This document shows, piece after piece, positions 25,655 through 33,556 of a DNA stretch of 64,000 nucleotides. The first letter of the stretch is position 1. Each line of letters begins with the position of its first letter. The notes below the pieces were generated by a model that was not told the DNA's origin, made no database searches, and saw nothing but the letters and a program-made list of their open reading frames with translations. Source of the DNA: [Clostridium] clostridioforme AGR2157 (GTDB lineage: Bacteria > Bacillota > Clostridia > Lachnospirales > Lachnospiraceae). The translations under genes and the position numbers were made by a program. The DNA lies in NCBI RefSeq assembly GCF_000424325.1, contig NZ_AUJR01000008.1, positions 1-64,000 of the forward strand, in the 5' to 3' direction.

Positions 25655-27034
25655 ATGGCCGCAAATGTGACAAAGGATATGACGGAAGGCTCCCCGGTAA
25701 AACTGATACTGGGATTTTTCATCCCCATGCTGTGCGGGCTGCTGTTCCAGCAGCTGTACAATATGGCGGACACCATCATCGTGGGCAAGTGCCTGGGGGT
25801 CAGGGCTCTGGCAGCGGTGGGCTCCACCGGTTCCATTAACTTTATGATTATCGGTTTCTGCCTGGGGGTGTGCAGCGGTTTTGCCATTCCGGTGGCCCAG
25901 AAATTCGGGGAAAAGAACGAAAAGGCGCTCAGACGGTTTGTTGCCAACAGCGCATGGCTGGCAATCCTGTTTTCAGTGGTCATGACCGTGGCCGTGTGCC
26001 TGTTATGCCGCAACATCCTGGAGCTGATGCAGACGCCGGAGGATATTATTGATGGGGCCTACAGCTATATCTTCGTGATATTCCTGGGTATTCCAGCCAC
26101 CTATCTCTATAACCTGCTGTCCTGCACCATACGTTCCCTGGGAGACAGCACTACCCCCCTGATTTTTCTGGTGTTCTCATCTGTGGTGAATGTGGCCCTG
26201 GACCTCTTTATGATTCTGGTCCTTAAGATGGGCGTGTCAGGGGCTGCCTGGGCCACCGTCACGGCCCAGGCAGTGTCGGGAATCCTGTGCCTGATGTACA
26301 TGAAAAAGAAATTCACCATTCTTAAGATGAATGATGACGAGTGGAGGCCGGATGCCCATTACATGAAGATTCTGTGCAACATGGGAATTCCCATGGGGCT
26401 GCAGTATTCCATCACCGCCATAGGAAGCGTAATCCTGCAGACCGCAGTCAATTCCCTGGGCTCCATGGCAGTGGCCGCAGTGACGGCAGGCAGCAAAATC
26501 AGCATGTTCTTCTGCTGTCCCTTTGACGCTCTGGGCTCCACCATGGCCACCTACGGCGGACAGAATGTGGGGGCCAGGAAGCTGGACCGTATTGACCAGG
26601 GCCTGAAGGCAGGGGCTGTCATGGGCTGTGTCTATGCCGTTATAGCCTTTGCCGTGCTCTGTATCTTCGGACAATGGATTGCCCTTATGTTTGTGGATAA
26701 GGGGGAAGGGGAAATCCTGAGGAACACGCGCCTGTTCCTCATCGGCAACAGCTTGTTCTATATTCCTCTGGTGTTCGTCAATGCGGTGCGGTTTATGATT
26801 CAGGGACTTGGATATTCCAGGCTGGCCATTATTGCCGGAGTATGCGAGATGGCAGCGCGCTCCTTTGTGGGCTTCTGCCTGGTGCCTGTGTTTGGATATA
26901 CAGCAGTGTGCATCGCCAGCCCGGTGGCCTGGATCGCCGCGGATCTGTTTCTCATACCGGCTTACCGCCATGTGATGAATAATCTGAACCAACTTTTTTA
27001 TGGCAGGAGCAGGGCCACAGACGCGGCAGAATGA
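25655..27034 (+). CDS. MATE-family efflux transporter
   Basis: A 459-residue membrane protein with twelve helices in two MatE repeats. Seen: GLLFQQLYNMADTIIVGKCLG, RSLGDSTTPLIF, MGLQYSITAIGSVILQTAVN, NVGARKLDRI. These proteins export cationic drugs or metabolites with sodium or protons. AGAGAGGA lies 8 bases before the ATG at 25655. It converges with the BTAD regulator gene with only 15 bases between the stops. Confidence 0.92.
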   Translation: MAANVTKDMTEGSPVKLILGFFIPMLCGLLFQQLYNMADTIIVGKCLGVRALAAVGSTGSINFMIIGFCLGVCSGFAIPVAQKFGEKNEKALRRFVANSAWLAILFSVVMTVAVCLLCRNILELMQTPEDIIDGAYSYIFVIFLGIPATYLYNLLSCTIRSLGDSTTPLIFLVFSSVVNVALDLFMILVLKMGVSGAAWATVTAQAVSGILCLMYMKKKFTILKMNDDEWRPDAHYMKILCNMGIPMGLQYSITAIGSVILQTAVNSLGSMAVAAVTAGSKISMFFCCPFDALGSTMATYGGQNVGARKLDRIDQGLKAGAVMGCVYAVIAFAVLCIFGQWIALMFVDKGEGEILRNTRLFLIGNSLFYIPLVFVNAVRFMIQGLGYSRLAIIAGVCEMAARSFVGFCLVPVFGYTAVCIASPVAWIAADLFLIPAYRHVMNNLNQLFYGRSRATDAAE

Positions 27035-27049
27035 TTGTGAAAAGTATGT

Positions 27050-28285
27050 TTATTCCCGAAGGCCTGCCGGGGTGCGCTTCCAGGGAAGCACCGGCTGAAG
27101 CTTGTAATCCACAATCAGGTCCTTGCGGCTGTAGAGCCTGCGGAAATTGCTCAGTATCCGCTTCATGACCATCTCACCCTTTTCCATGGTCACGGTGGGA
27201 AGGAGGATGATGTACTGGCTGATACTGTAACGGGTGTAAACGTCGCTGCAACGCAGGGAGCCGCGGATGGCATGGTTCAGATGCTCCATTGCCTTGTTAA
27301 GGACCGTTGTCTTAGGGACCCGTCCGTCCAGGTCACCGATGGTGAGGAGACACAGATAGATGGAATCCCCGGTACGCTCAATGGCCCTGCGTTCCAGATG
27401 GAACAGGTCGTGAAATACAGGATATTCACAGTAAAATGCCCCTCCTGAGGCTTCCTCCTTAAGGGTCTCCTGGATGGAATCCAGGTTTGTGTTGATGCCC
27501 TGCTCCTTGCTGCGGATGGACTTGTATAAATCCTTAAAATGGTCCGACGGAGAGATGGAGAATTCATTATAAAACAGGTCCAGTGTATGGTTGTATTCTT
27601 CTATGGCCTGGCTGGTGTGGCCGTCCCTGTAGAGGGAGTATACCAGGTGATAGCGGAATTTTTCATCAAAGGGATCTATCCCCACTGCTGCCTGGCAGAT
27701 GGAGGTTATCCTGGAGAAATCTTCCTTTCTGGTAAGCAGCTCCACCGTCTTATAGACCAGCTTCTGGTACAGGGAATGGTAGTATGTGCTGATGGGGATG
27801 ACCCAGGATTCATATTCGGATTTGGGAAGGAAATCCCCCTTGTACAGTTCCAGTCCCTCAAGGCAGAGCTTAAGGGCCTCGGCCTCATCCATGTCCTGAT
27901 TCAGGACCCGGGTACAGACGGACTCAAACTGTTCAGTGTCCAGGACGGATGAATAGTCCTGCGTCCAGCAATAGGAACCTCTCTGCTGGACTAACAGCTT
28001 CTGGGGAGGAATCCCCAGGGGCTCTAACAGCTTGCGGCTGCGGAACATCAGGGTTTTCAGGGCTCCGCCCGGGTTGACGCCGGGGGCGTCGGCCCATACG
28101 ATGTTGATAAGTTCACCGGGACTGATGGATTTCTTCTGGAACACCACCAGATATTCCAGGAGGCACCAGGGTTTTTTGGACTGGTTGCTGTTGTCGGTTA
28201 TCTCTTTATCGCCAACCTTGAGGGAAAATCCGCCCAGGGTTTTTATATAAATAGTAGGTTTATCTTCCAGAATGGATGCATTCAT
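27050..28285 (-). CDS. BTAD (SARP-like) transcriptional regulator with degenerate GGDEF-like C-terminus
   Basis: A 411-residue protein. Residues 12-100 fit an OmpR-like winged helix (IYIKTLGGFSLKVGDKEI, KPWCLLEYLVV, LINIVW, ALKTLMFRSRKLLEPLG). Residues 120-250 fit the helical BTAD domain (LELYKGDFLP, YHSLYQKLVYKTVELL, CQAAVGIDPFDEKFRYHLVYSLYRDGHTSQAIEEYNHTL). The last 100 residues have a GGDEF-like pattern (HAIRGSLRCSDVYTRYSISQYIILLP) without the GGDEF residues. AAGGAGAG supports ATG 28285. It is divergent from the TWQG protein/sortase operon, whose promoter carries a SARP-like direct repeat. Confidence 0.85.
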   Translation of the reverse strand: MNASILEDKPTIYIKTLGGFSLKVGDKEITDNSNQSKKPWCLLEYLVVFQKKSISPGELINIVWADAPGVNPGGALKTLMFRSRKLLEPLGIPPQKLLVQQRGSYCWTQDYSSVLDTEQFESVCTRVLNQDMDEAEALKLCLEGLELYKGDFLPKSEYESWVIPISTYYHSLYQKLVYKTVELLTRKEDFSRITSICQAAVGIDPFDEKFRYHLVYSLYRDGHTSQAIEEYNHTLDLFYNEFSISPSDHFKDLYKSIRSKEQGINTNLDSIQETLKEEASGGAFYCEYPVFHDLFHLERRAIERTGDSIYLCLLTIGDLDGRVPKTTVLNKAMEHLNHAIRGSLRCSDVYTRYSISQYIILLPTVTMEKGEMVMKRILSNFRRLYSRKDLIVDYKLQPVLPWKRTPAGLRE

Positions 28286-28388
28286 GTCTGCTCTCCTTTG
28301 CAAAAACGAGGTCATTCTAAGATAAGTATACTAATCAGAACCATAATTGTCCAGAAAAAAGTACATAAAAAAGCAGCCCGGTGTTCTT

Positions 28389-28422
28389 TTGTAACCGGAT
28401 TGTAACCGGAGGCTGTTATAAT
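28389..28422 (+). promoter_or_regulatory. SARP/BTAD-type activator promoter
   Basis: TTGTAACCGGA is repeated perfectly and directly (28389-28399, 28400-28410), an 11-bp period. The second GTAACCG ends 8 bases before TATAAT (28417-28422). No -35 hexamer stands at 16-18 bases. Direct repeats at 11-bp period with the last one 8 bp from -10 are the known layout for SARP activators. Confidence 0.65.
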
Positions 28423-28479
28423 GGTAACAGGTTTAATGGGATTACTATGTCAATTTAGTAGAGAAAAGCAGGTGAATAT

Positions 28480-29340
28480 ATGTCGATTGCAAAAACCGGG
28501 GCCCTACAGGATTCGTACAAATATGTAAATATAGCCATTGACAGCTTTGATGGCCGCCTGTTACAGGGAAGGCTCTGCCATGACAGCCTGGAGGAGGCAG
28601 TACCCTTTGGCTGTATATCGGAGATGGCCATCTGCCTGGAAAAACTTTTTGATGAGCTTCGCTATCCCATGAAGAGTGTGGGCCAGAGGTCCTTTGCGGG
28701 GATAAACCATGGCGGTCTATCCTTAAGGTGTGGGGAGGAGTCCGGCAAAAAGCGGCTCCAGGGAAAACTGGCCGAGTTCTGCCTTCATGTGAAATACAGG
28801 TTTCATTCCACGTGGCAGGGTGAAATAATGGACCTGAGAAACGGCATCACCTATTCCTTTCAGAGCTTTTTGGATCTGATGGAGTATCTGGACCGTTCTC
28901 TCGGACACGGTAGTGATATCATGCACGGCCTCGGCAAGCGGATGTGCGAGGTGGCTGTGCGGAATTTCAGCCATTTCGTCATGGGCGGGGATGTATCCCA
29001 TCCGGCAGTGGCGGACCGCCGGGAGTTTGTCAGTGAGTTTGAACTCAGGGATGAAGTGGAGCGCCTTCTTCTTCCTCTTCCGGAAGGCGAGGAGGAAGAG
29101 ACCATCATCAGTCCCAGAAGCGTTATGGTCAATGCAGGAGGCTTTGGCCCCATGACCTTTGTTATAAGGGTCATGTTCAGAAGGAACGCCACCTGGCAGG
29201 GAACCATCTGCTGGAAGGAGAAGCGCAGGCAGGTTAGTTTCCGCAGCTTTTTGGAGATGCTGCTTCTGATGCAGGAGGCAGCGGCTGACAGCGAAGGATG
29301 GAGCGGGGAGCTTAAAGCGGCCTCCGGCCATATGGGATGA
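28480..29340 (+). CDS. Conserved protein with two TWQG motifs
   Basis: A 286-residue soluble protein without signal peptide or membrane segment. It contains two similar blocks: STWQGEI ... YSFQSFLDLMEYL (about residues 109-138) and ATWQGTICW ... VSFRSFLEMLLLM (about 237-266). I recall the second pattern from many short Clostridial proteins of unknown role, where a strand with TWQG precedes a helix with SFRS.LE. This gene would be a duplicated version. The stop overlaps the sortase start (ATGA), so both are made together, and the promoter appears BTAD-controlled. Function unknown. Confidence 0.75.
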   Translation: MSIAKTGALQDSYKYVNIAIDSFDGRLLQGRLCHDSLEEAVPFGCISEMAICLEKLFDELRYPMKSVGQRSFAGINHGGLSLRCGEESGKKRLQGKLAEFCLHVKYRFHSTWQGEIMDLRNGITYSFQSFLDLMEYLDRSLGHGSDIMHGLGKRMCEVAVRNFSHFVMGGDVSHPAVADRREFVSEFELRDEVERLLLPLPEGEEEETIISPRSVMVNAGGFGPMTFVIRVMFRRNATWQGTICWKEKRRQVSFRSFLEMLLLMQEAAADSEGWSGELKAASGHMG

Positions 29341-30290
29341 CAGCAGGAAAGGACACAGAATCATCTATGGATCAGAAAAAAGGAATGAGCAGGATACGGG
29401 GCATCATCATCCTTGTCTTGCTGGCCGTCATGCTGGTAAGCGGCGCCATGAGCATACACAGCTGGGTGGAGGACAAGAGGACCGGAGAAGAGTATGAGCG
29501 GCTGGCTGAGCTGGCCAGGGAGACAACCGCGCAGCCGTACACAGAGGCAGTGGCGGAGCCCGGTCCCGCGGAGCCGGAGACAGAACCATATGTATCTCCA
29601 ATTAACTTTGAGGAGCTGATGAAGGAAAATCCGGATACCATCGGATGGATCCGGGTGCCGGATACCAACATCGATTATCCCATTGTCCAGGGAGAGGACA
29701 ATGATTTCTACCTGAATCATGATTTTTACGGCAAGGAGAACATTGCAGGCGCCATTTACCTGGATTTTGAGAGTCAGGGCGATTTTGCGGGACGCAACAA
29801 TGTGCTGTACGGCCATAATATGAAGAACGGAAGCATGTTCAAGGATGTAAACCGCTTTAAGGACGAGGCATATTTTAAAGAGCACCGTTTTTTCAGCATC
29901 TACACTCCTGACCGGGAAATCAAGTTACAGGCAGTGGCTGCCTATTACGGGGAGGCCCAGCCCATTGTGCGCAAGACCAGGTTCAAATCCCAGGAATCCT
30001 TTGACGCCTTTGTACATGAGATGGTGAAGCCCTGCAGCTACGGCGAGGAGATTACATATCCGGCCAAGACACTGTATACCCTGGTTACATGCAGCTACGA
30101 AATCAAAGATGCCAGGACATTCCTGTTTGCCGTGGAGGTGGATGAGGACGGTAATCAAATTCAGCCCGACGATGCATTCTTACAGCGCATGGATGAGCTG
30201 ATGGGGGACAAGAACCATGAAACAGTTCAGGAAACAGCCCAGGGGGCAGTCCGGGGACCAGAGGATGGGACAGAGGAAAACAAACAGTAG
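29337..30290 (+). CDS. srtB: Class B sortase
   Basis: A 317-residue membrane-anchored transpeptidase. One membrane helix lies near residues 22-40, then a linker rich in E/P/T, and the SrtB domain from about residue 85: NPDTIGWIRVPDTNIDYPIVQ, catalytic histidine in LYGHNM, cysteine in TLVTCSYE and arginine in DARTFLFAVE. It attaches proteins carrying an NPQTN-like signal to the wall; no substrate was seen in the window. The start overlaps the upstream stop (coupling). An alternative ATG at 29367 has CAGGAAAGGA but at long spacing. Confidence 0.92.
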   Translation: MTAGKDTESSMDQKKGMSRIRGIIILVLLAVMLVSGAMSIHSWVEDKRTGEEYERLAELARETTAQPYTEAVAEPGPAEPETEPYVSPINFEELMKENPDTIGWIRVPDTNIDYPIVQGEDNDFYLNHDFYGKENIAGAIYLDFESQGDFAGRNNVLYGHNMKNGSMFKDVNRFKDEAYFKEHRFFSIYTPDREIKLQAVAAYYGEAQPIVRKTRFKSQESFDAFVHEMVKPCSYGEEITYPAKTLYTLVTCSYEIKDARTFLFAVEVDEDGNQIQPDDAFLQRMDELMGDKNHETVQETAQGAVRGPEDGTEENKQ

Positions 30291-30393
30291 GAAATGATTA
30301 TATATGACAGCCATGAATTCCCAATTAAAGGATTTATGGCTGTTTTTACAAGTATTTATACCTTTTTCCTGTATAAAAAAACGTATTTGGGTA

Positions 30394-30557
30394 TTGGAAA
30401 ACAGGACGAGTTATGTTATACTTAGCACGTTAGGCGCATGTATGCTTAAGAAAGTAAAGTGCGCCGTGTTTAATAGGGCAAGGTTTTAGCTGTTTGGGAT
30501 TGCCGGTCATCAGATGACAGTGGAGTCATACCTGTGAGGATGGGTGTGGCTTTTTTC
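30394..30557 (+). promoter_or_regulatory. Promoter and attenuator-like leader of the amino-acid ABC operon
   Basis: Promoter TTGGAA (30394-30399), 17 bases, TATACT (30417-30422). The leader folds into GGCGCA/TGCGCC (30433-30438 with 30460-30465), GGCAA/TTGCC (30477-30481 with 30500-30504), then GTCAT (30506), ATGAC (30514) and GTCAT (30525). The middle element can pair with either neighbour. The last one is also the base of a terminator stem, GTCATACC/GGTGTGGC (30525-30532 with 30543-30550) followed by TTTTTT. This is the layout of a riboswitch or other attenuator; I do not recognise the class, and it lacks T-box, SAM, lysine and glycine signatures. Confidence 0.6.
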
Positions 30558-30600
30558 TTAGACAGTAAAGCCTGGAACATTTTTAAGAGGAGAGATTATT

Positions 30601-31545
30601 ATGAAAATGAGTGCAAAGAAAGTTTTAGGCCTGATTCTGGCCGGCGTCCTTGCTGCCGGTTCCTTGACGGCGTGCGGCGGACGCGGCACAGCAGCCACTG
30701 CAGCAGACACAAAGGCAGAGGCAACAACCACAGCAGGCGATGCCAAGTCACAGGGCGATGCCGCAGCAGATACCACAGCCGCAGACAGCGGAGAGAAGAA
30801 GACGCTGCGCGTGGCCATGGAATGTGCATATGCGCCTTACAACTGGACACAGCCTGATGATTCCAACGGCGCAGTGGCCATTGCTGACAGCAATGAGTTT
30901 GCTTACGGATATGATGTCATGATGGCAAAGAAGATTTGTGAGGAACTGGGCTATGACCTGGAAATCGTACGTCTGGACTGGGATTCCCTGATTCCGGCTG
31001 TCACCACAGGACAGGTTGACTGTGTCATCGCAGGACAGTCCATTACCTCCGAGCGCCTTAAGGCAGTGGATTTCACTGAGCCATATTACTATGCAACCAT
31101 CGTTACCCTGGTAAAGGAAGGCAGCAAGTATGCAGATGCCAAGAGCGTCGCAGACCTGGCAGGAGCCACCTGTACTTCCCAGCAGAGCACCATCTGGTAC
31201 AACACCTGTCTGCCTCAGATTCAGGATGCCAATGTACTGGCAGCCACTGCCAGCGCTCCTGACATGCTGATGTCCTTAAACGCCGACAAGTGCGACCTGG
31301 TTGTTACTGACCAGCCTACAGGCAAGGGCGCTCTCATCGCTTATCCCAATTTCAAGATGATTGAGTTTGGCGGCGGCGATGCTGACTTCCAGGTGACGGA
31401 TGAAGATATCAATATCGGTATTTCCTTAAAGAAGGGCAATACAGAGTTAAAGGATGCCATTAACAGCGTCCTCACAAAGATGACAAAGGATGACTTCTCC
31501 AAGATGATGGATGAAGCTATCTCTGTTCAGCCTCTGGCAAACTAA
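30601..31545 (+). CDS. Polar amino-acid ABC transporter, substrate-binding lipoprotein
   Basis: A 314-residue lipoprotein (LTAC lipobox, cysteine about 22) with an Ala/Thr-rich linker and a SBP_bac_3 domain: LRVAMECAYAPYNW, YGYDVMMAKKICEELGY, DCVIAGQSITSERLKAVDFTEPYY. The early Trp and Arg in these motifs fit amino-acid binders. It belongs to one operon with a permease and an ATPase. GAGGAGAG precedes the ATG. Ligand unknown; a basic or sulfur amino acid is possible. Confidence 0.92.
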   Translation: MKMSAKKVLGLILAGVLAAGSLTACGGRGTAATAADTKAEATTTAGDAKSQGDAAADTTAADSGEKKTLRVAMECAYAPYNWTQPDDSNGAVAIADSNEFAYGYDVMMAKKICEELGYDLEIVRLDWDSLIPAVTTGQVDCVIAGQSITSERLKAVDFTEPYYYATIVTLVKEGSKYADAKSVADLAGATCTSQQSTIWYNTCLPQIQDANVLAATASAPDMLMSLNADKCDLVVTDQPTGKGALIAYPNFKMIEFGGGDADFQVTDEDINIGISLKKGNTELKDAINSVLTKMTKDDFSKMMDEAISVQPLAN

Positions 31546-31589
31546 GTTGCCGTCAGGCTAAAGTACGTTAAAGAGTAAGGAGAAGGGAT

Positions 31590-32393
31590 ATGCCAACAGA
31601 TTTTTTCGGCCGAGTTATGGTCGTATTCAACCGATACGGTATGTCAATGCTCCAGGGCGCAGGCGTCAGCCTTAAGATTGCCCTGGTAGGTACTCTGGTG
31701 GGCTGTATCATAGGCTTTGCCGTGGGTATTGTGCAGACCATACCAAATGAGCGGGGAGACAACCCGGTAAAGAGGGCCGTGCTCTGGGTCGTGAAACTGA
31801 TTCTGAACGCCTATGTGGAGTTCTTCCGCGGTACGCCCATGATGGCCCAGGCCATGTTTATTTATTACGGGCTTCTGCCCATGTTAGGAATCAATATGTC
31901 CATGTGGGGCGCCGCCTATTTCATTCTTTCCATCAATACAGGCGCTTATATGGCTGAGACAGTCCGCGGCGGAATCCTTTCCATTGACCCGGGCCAGACA
32001 GAGGGAGCAAAGGCCATCGGCATGACCCATGTACAGACCATGCTCTATGTGATTCTGCCCCAGGCGCTGAGGAACATCATGCCTCAGATTGGCAACAACC
32101 TGATTATCAATATCAAGGACAGCTGCGTGCTCTCTGTTATCGGCGTCACGGAGCTGCTGTATAAGACCAAGGCAGCTGCAGGAGCCCTGTACATGAATTT
32201 CGAGGCATATACCATTACCATGATTGTATATTTCATCATGACATTCACCTGCTCCAGAATCCTGCGCTGGTGGGAAAACAGGATGGACGGCGCGGACAAT
32301 TACGACCTGGCCACCACTGACACCCTGGCGCATACCAGCGGTATGTACCGGTTCCCGGATGAAAAGGATAAGAAGAAGGAGGATGCGCGATGA
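31590..32393 (+). CDS. Amino-acid ABC transporter permease
   Basis: A 267-residue membrane protein of the HisM/GlnP class: early membrane helix, VEFFRGTPMMAQAMFIYYG, AYMAETVRGGILSIDPGQTEGAKAIGM (EAA loop) and IKDSCVLSVIGVTELL. Only one permease is encoded, so it likely acts as a homodimer. Its end overlaps the ATPase start by 4 bases. Confidence 0.95.
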   Translation: MPTDFFGRVMVVFNRYGMSMLQGAGVSLKIALVGTLVGCIIGFAVGIVQTIPNERGDNPVKRAVLWVVKLILNAYVEFFRGTPMMAQAMFIYYGLLPMLGINMSMWGAAYFILSINTGAYMAETVRGGILSIDPGQTEGAKAIGMTHVQTMLYVILPQALRNIMPQIGNNLIINIKDSCVLSVIGVTELLYKTKAAAGALYMNFEAYTITMIVYFIMTFTCSRILRWWENRMDGADNYDLATTDTLAHTSGMYRFPDEKDKKKEDAR

Positions 32394-33133
32394 AAGGAGA
32401 CAGGATATTAGAAATCCGTCATTTGAGCAAAACCTTCGGTACCAATCCTGTGCTTAAGGATATTGACTTTTCAGTAAGCAGCGGGGATGTGACCTGTATC
32501 ATCGGCGCGTCGGGTTCCGGAAAGTCCACACTGCTCAGATGTCTGAATCTGTTGGAAACGCCTACCACAGGCGAAATCATGTACCATGGAACCAATATTG
32601 CCGATAAGAAGGTCAATGCGCCCCAGTACCGCTCCAAGGTGGGAATGGTGTTCCAGAGCTTTAATCTGTTTAACAACATGACCGTGTTGGAGAACTGTAT
32701 TATCGGACAGGTCAAGGTGCTTAAGAAGAACAAGACAAATGCCCATAAGAATGCCATGTATTACCTGGAAAAGGTGGGGATGGCTCCTTATATCAACGCC
32801 AAGCCCAGGCAGCTTTCAGGCGGACAGAAACAGAGGGTGGCCATTGCCAGGGCATTGGCCATGGAACCTGAGGTGCTGCTGTTTGACGAGCCCACATCGG
32901 CACTGGACCCGCAGATGGTGGGCGAGGTGCTGGAGGTCATGCGCAAGCTGGCCGGAGAGGGCCTTACCATGATTATCGTCACACATGAAATGGCCTTTGC
33001 CAGGGATGTGTCCAGCCATGTGGCATTCATGGCAGGCGGCGTGATTGTGGAGGAGGGAGAGCCCTCAGAGATATTCGGAGCGCCGAAGCAGCTTAAGACC
33101 CAGGAGTTTTTAAGCAGATTTATGCATGGGTGA
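32390..33133 (+). CDS. Amino-acid ABC transporter ATP-binding protein
   Basis: A 247-residue ATPase with Walker A GASGSGKST, Q-loop KVGMVFQSFNLF, signature LSGGQKQRVAIARAL, Walker B VLLFDEPTSALDP and the H-loop IIVTHE. It is of the GlnQ/HisP type and drives the permease encoded just before (ATGA overlap). Confidence 0.97.
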   Translation: MKGDRILEIRHLSKTFGTNPVLKDIDFSVSSGDVTCIIGASGSGKSTLLRCLNLLETPTTGEIMYHGTNIADKKVNAPQYRSKVGMVFQSFNLFNNMTVLENCIIGQVKVLKKNKTNAHKNAMYYLEKVGMAPYINAKPRQLSGGQKQRVAIARALAMEPEVLLFDEPTSALDPQMVGEVLEVMRKLAGEGLTMIIVTHEMAFARDVSSHVAFMAGGVIVEEGEPSEIFGAPKQLKTQEFLSRFMHG

Positions 33134-33211
33134 TGGCGGTCGGCAGATTGCAGATGACAGATGCAGTTTACAGATTGCAGAAACAGTGTATTAAGATGAT
33201 GTATAAAATGA

Positions 33212-33251
33212 AACGGAGCAAAGGCAAGTGTCTCGGCTCCGTTTTTGTAAT
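33212..33251 (+). terminator. Terminator of the ABC transporter operon
   Basis: Stem AACGGAGC/GCTCCGTT (33212-33219 with 33236-33243), then TTTGTAATTT. Confidence 0.7.
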
Positions 33252-33280
33252 TTAGGCTGTGCTGTCCTGCCCCCATTCCT

Positions 33281-33445
33281 TTATTCCTTGTCCGATGAAA
33301 CAGCCTTGGTGACATAGGGATAGAGGTCCTCATAGGCTTCCTTTTCCGCCTCATCCTGGGGCAGGGAAGGAATCAGGCCGGTACAGTCCATGATGGAGCA
33401 GGCTTGTATGTCAACGTCAAAATCGTCTTTTTCCTTGCGTTCCAA
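33281..33445 (-). CDS. Small conserved protein, 54 residues, TTG start
   Basis: The minus strand has AAAGGAGGTG 10 bases before a TTG at 33445, followed by 54 codons and TAA. The product starts MERKEKDDFDVDIQACS and continues MDCTGLIPSLPQDE and YEDLYPYVTK. I recall short Firmicute proteins with the pattern CS..DCTGLIP..P....E.E.YE..Y, so this is likely a real gene of unknown function. It is soluble, acidic and has two cysteines five residues apart that could bind metal or form a bridge. It stands alone before the converging ABC operon terminator and downstream of nothing on its strand. Confidence 0.72.
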   Translation of the reverse strand: MERKEKDDFDVDIQACSIMDCTGLIPSLPQDEAEKEAYEDLYPYVTKAVSSDKE

Positions 33446-33556
33446 TTGGGATTCACCTCCTTTGATGCATTATGATTGAATCTTAAATATAGTTTGTGCA
33501 AAGTCAGATGATTCATACTGGCAAATCAAAAACAGGACAGCCATTTTTGTCATACA

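Noticed and set aside
30421-30557. Leader as a T-box, lysine or SAM riboswitch
   Set aside because: The T-box sequence, the lysine core and the S-box GGCAACC elements are absent.
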